Below, piece after piece: positions 62,478 through 64,000 of a stretch of DNA of 64,000 nucleotides. Source of the stretch: Oscillospiraceae bacterium (GTDB lineage Bacteria; Bacillota; Clostridia; Oscillospirales; Ruminococcaceae). A program made the translations under genes and the position numbers. The stretch's first letter is position 1. Each line of letters opens with the position of its first letter. The notes beneath the pieces are model-generated. The model saw only the letters and a list, made by a program, of their open reading frames with translations, was not told where the DNA came from and searched no databases. The stretch covers positions 65,888 through 129,887 of the forward strand of contig SVMX01000008.1 in assembly GCA_015067175.1 (NCBI GenBank), read 5' to 3'.

Positions 62478-62970
62478 GTATATATTATAATAGTATATAG
62501 GGGTCGTATCACAGCAGAAAAAATATACAAAATGGAATATTAAAGCGCGATATTCCGCATTGTACTGCGATTTTTGGGTGTTTTGTGCAAGGTGCACAAA
62601 ACATGGCTTAAAAATGTTGCAAATTTCTCTTTTGGCTGCGAAATTAGTTCTTGCAATTGTTCGCGGGATATGATACAATTATTTTTGCGGGTGTGTAGCT
62701 ACAGCTATGCGCCATAATACAAACGGCATAGGCGTTGAGGTCGGAGGTTGCGCGGTTTCCGCGGTAATTTCGACGGAGCAGGTCCGATTTGAAATCGGGC
62801 GCAGAAGATTTACAGAAAACGTGATGTTCGGTGCTCCCTCTTGCTGTTAAAGTGTCCGAAAGGTTTCGGATAACTAACAGGTGGGCGGTGCAAATATGAA
62901 ACACACGGTACAGTGGATTTTTCAAAATAAGCTTTTGCCAGTACAAAACTACAGAAGGAGTTGAAAAATC
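62478..62970 (+). promoter_or_regulatory. gpr-rpsJ gap with the S10 operon promoter and long leader
   Basis: A perfect 10-bp hairpin at 62580-62602 may end the gpr transcript. A promoter TTGCAA (62651), 17 bases, TACAAT (62674-62679) starts a leader of about 285 bases before rpsJ. The leader contains several stems (TAGCT-AC-AGCTA, GTCCGATTT/AATCGGGC, TCCGAAA/TTTCGGA), no visible terminator, and a possible 22-codon frame at 62896-62964 whose stop overlaps the rpsJ ribosome site. A ribosomal protein feedback leader is likely. Confidence 0.6.
62896..62964 (+). CDS. Possible leader peptide before rpsJ
   Basis: ATG to TGA, 22 codons, product MKHTVQWIFQNKLLPVQNY then RRS. A weak GGTGGGCGG lies upstream, and the stop is directly after the rpsJ AAGGAG. 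Coding is uncertain. Confidence 0.25.
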   Translation: MKHTVQWIFQNKLLPVQNYRRS

Positions 62971-63282
62971 ATGGCAGCAAACGAGAAGGTAAGAATCAAG
63001 ATCAAGGGCTACGAGCACAGCGTTGTTGACGCAGCGGCTAAGAAGATCGTTGAAACAGCAACCCGTACAGGTGCTAGAGTAGCAGGTCCCGTTCCGCTCC
63101 CCACAAACAAGGAAGTTATCACAATTCTGAGAGCGGTACACAAGTACAAGGACTCCCGTGAGCAGTTCGAGCTGAGAACTCACAAGCGTCTTATTGACGT
63201 TATCCGTCCTTCCGCAAAGACTGTTGAGGCTCTGCAGACATTAGAGCTTCCCGCAGGCGTAGAAATTTCAATGGATATCTAA
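62971..63282 (+). CDS. rpsJ: 30S ribosomal protein S10
   Basis: 103 residues. It has [35 protein letters not shown] and [19 protein letters not shown], ending in VEISMDI. S10 is also the transcription factor NusE. AGAAGGAG precedes the ATG. First gene of the S10 operon. Confidence 0.99.
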   Translation: MAANEKVRIKIKGYEHSVVDAAAKKIVETATRTGARVAGPVPLPTNKEVITILRAVHKYKDSREQFELRTHKRLIDVIRPSAKTVEALQTLELPAGVEISMDI

Positions 63283-63301
63283 TATAGATCATTGGAGTTA
63301 T

Positions 63302-63369
63302 GTTGGCGCAAGCCAACCACTAACCATGCACCAAAAGGTGCTTGGTCATGTTGGAGCGAAAGCTTCAAC
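63302..63369 (+). other. Three hairpins between rpsJ and rplC
   Basis: 63302-63317 (6-bp stem, GCAA loop), 63323-63346 (10 bp with one mismatch, AAAA loop) and 63350-63369 (8 bp, GAAA loop). Two loops are GNRA tetraloops. They stand directly before the rplC ribosome site, with no T run, so they are not terminators. Confidence 0.6.
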
Positions 63370-63396
63370 CAATAACCAAAAGGAGGAAAAGCCGAA

Positions 63397-64000
63397 ATGA
63401 CAAAGGCAATCATCGGCAAGAAGATCGGTATGACACAGATCTTCGACGAGGCAGGTAAGGTTGTTCCCGTAACCGTTATCGAAGCGGGTCCCTGCGTAGT
63501 AGTACAGAAGAAAACAACCGAGAACGACGGCTATGAGGCAGTTCAGCTTGGCTTCGGAGATGTATCTCCCAAGCACGTGAACAAGCCCGAGGCTGGTCAC
63601 TTCAAGAAGAATGACGTAGCGTTCAAGAGAACCCTTAAGGAGTTCCGCTTTGACGACATCTCCAACATGAACGTAGGCGATGTTCTGAAGGCTGACGTTT
63701 TTGCTGAGGGCGACGTTATCGACGTTGCTGGTATCAGCAAGGGTAAGGGCTTCACAGGCGCTATCAAGCGTCACAACCAGCACAGACTTGACGAGTCCCA
63801 CGGTTCCGGTCCTGTAGTTAGACAGGCAGGCTCTATGGGCGCTTGCTCCAGCCCCTCGAGAATCTTCAAGGGCAAGGGCATGGCAGGTCACATGGGTGCT
63901 GAGAAGGTTACAGTTCAGAACCTGGTAGTTGTTAAGGTTGACGCTGAAAACAACCTTATCGCTGTTAAGGGTGCTGTTCCCGGACCTAAGGGCGGCGTTG
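63397..64000 (+). CDS. rplC: 50S ribosomal protein L3 (cut by window end)
   Basis: The first 201 residues, starting [20 protein letters not shown], with the core segment [12 protein letters not shown] and the [18 protein letters not shown] loop that reaches the peptidyl transferase region. AAAGGAGG precedes the ATG. The frame is open to the end of the window; only about the last ten residues of the usual length should be missing. Confidence 0.98.
   Translation, partial: MTKAIIGKKIGMTQIFDEAGKVVPVTVIEAGPCVVVQKKTTENDGYEAVQLGFGDVSPKHVNKPEAGHFKKNDVAFKRTLKEFRFDDISNMNVGDVLKADVFAEGDVIDVAGISKGKGFTGAIKRHNQHRLDESHGSGPVVRQAGSMGACSSPSRIFKGKGMAGHMGAEKVTVQNLVVVKVDAENNLIAVKGAVPGPKGGV

Noticed and set aside
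1-64000. tRNA, rRNA or CRISPR loci
   Set aside because: I looked through the gaps for tRNA-like cloverleaf ends (GGTTCGA-type arms), rRNA segments and regularly spaced repeats and saw none.

Overview
The window looks like the replication-origin region of a motile, spore-forming member of the Clostridia. The closest fit is the Oscillospiraceae, in the Ruminococcus / Eubacterium siraeum neighbourhood. This is inferred from the Firmicutes-type origin genes, flagellin and chemotaxis genes, a germination protease, strong Shine-Dalgarno sites (AAAGGAGG type) and moderate GC coding sequence. Species assignment would need a 16S rRNA gene, and no rRNA or tRNA gene is visible here.

Layout. 0-9 kb: a NodB-type polysaccharide deacetylase, an AraC regulator divergent from a GH127 beta-L-arabinofuranosidase, L-fucose isomerase, and a large zinc-ribbon membrane protein. 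9-18.3 kb: a MacA/MacB-like pair without an ATPase, a secreted Asp-rich surface protein divergent from a small XRE regulator with two palindromic operators between them, a metallo-beta-lactamase-fold protein, a MntR/DtxR regulator, and an ABC ATPase plus a giant coiled-coil FtsX permease. 18.3-35.5 kb: serS, parB, parA, noc, rsmG, mnmG, gyrA, a YcxB-like gene, gyrB, a lipoprotein, remB, recF, yaaA, dnaN and dnaA, all on the minus strand. Three parS sites lie at 21.39, 21.43 and 24.99 kb. 33.9-36.5 kb: the probable bipartite origin. The dnaA-dnaN gap has a consensus DnaA box, a GC cluster, trio-like repeats and AT-rich DNA. The gap upstream of dnaA carries a dense GTTGAAA repeat array.

From about 36.6 kb the genes switch to the plus strand, as expected for genes co-directional with forks leaving an origin here. 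36.6-48.7 kb: a lipoprotein, an HD hydrolase, flagellin methylase (fliB), flagellin with a sigma-D promoter, aspartokinase, a DUF115-like protein, a divergent thymidylate synthase, a MITE-like repeat, an NYN nuclease with six LOTUS-like repeats, tcdA and a second Asp-rich surface protein. 49-52 kb: a GntR-controlled ABC transporter operon. 52-59.5 kb: cheA-cheW-cheR-cheB, divergent from a YlqG/FliK-like gene and a free FlhB C-terminal-domain gene. 59.5-64 kb: a hairpin-rich repeat element, a DIP1984 protein, a Nim-type flavoprotein, rpsT, gpr, and the start of the S10 operon (rpsJ, rplC) behind a long leader.

The most unusual items are the origin repeat array with its trio element, the NYN protein with six LOTUS-like units, the XRE/operator/surface-protein module, a MITE that supplies a gene's stop codon, and a hairpin-chain element flanked by two copies of one terminator.
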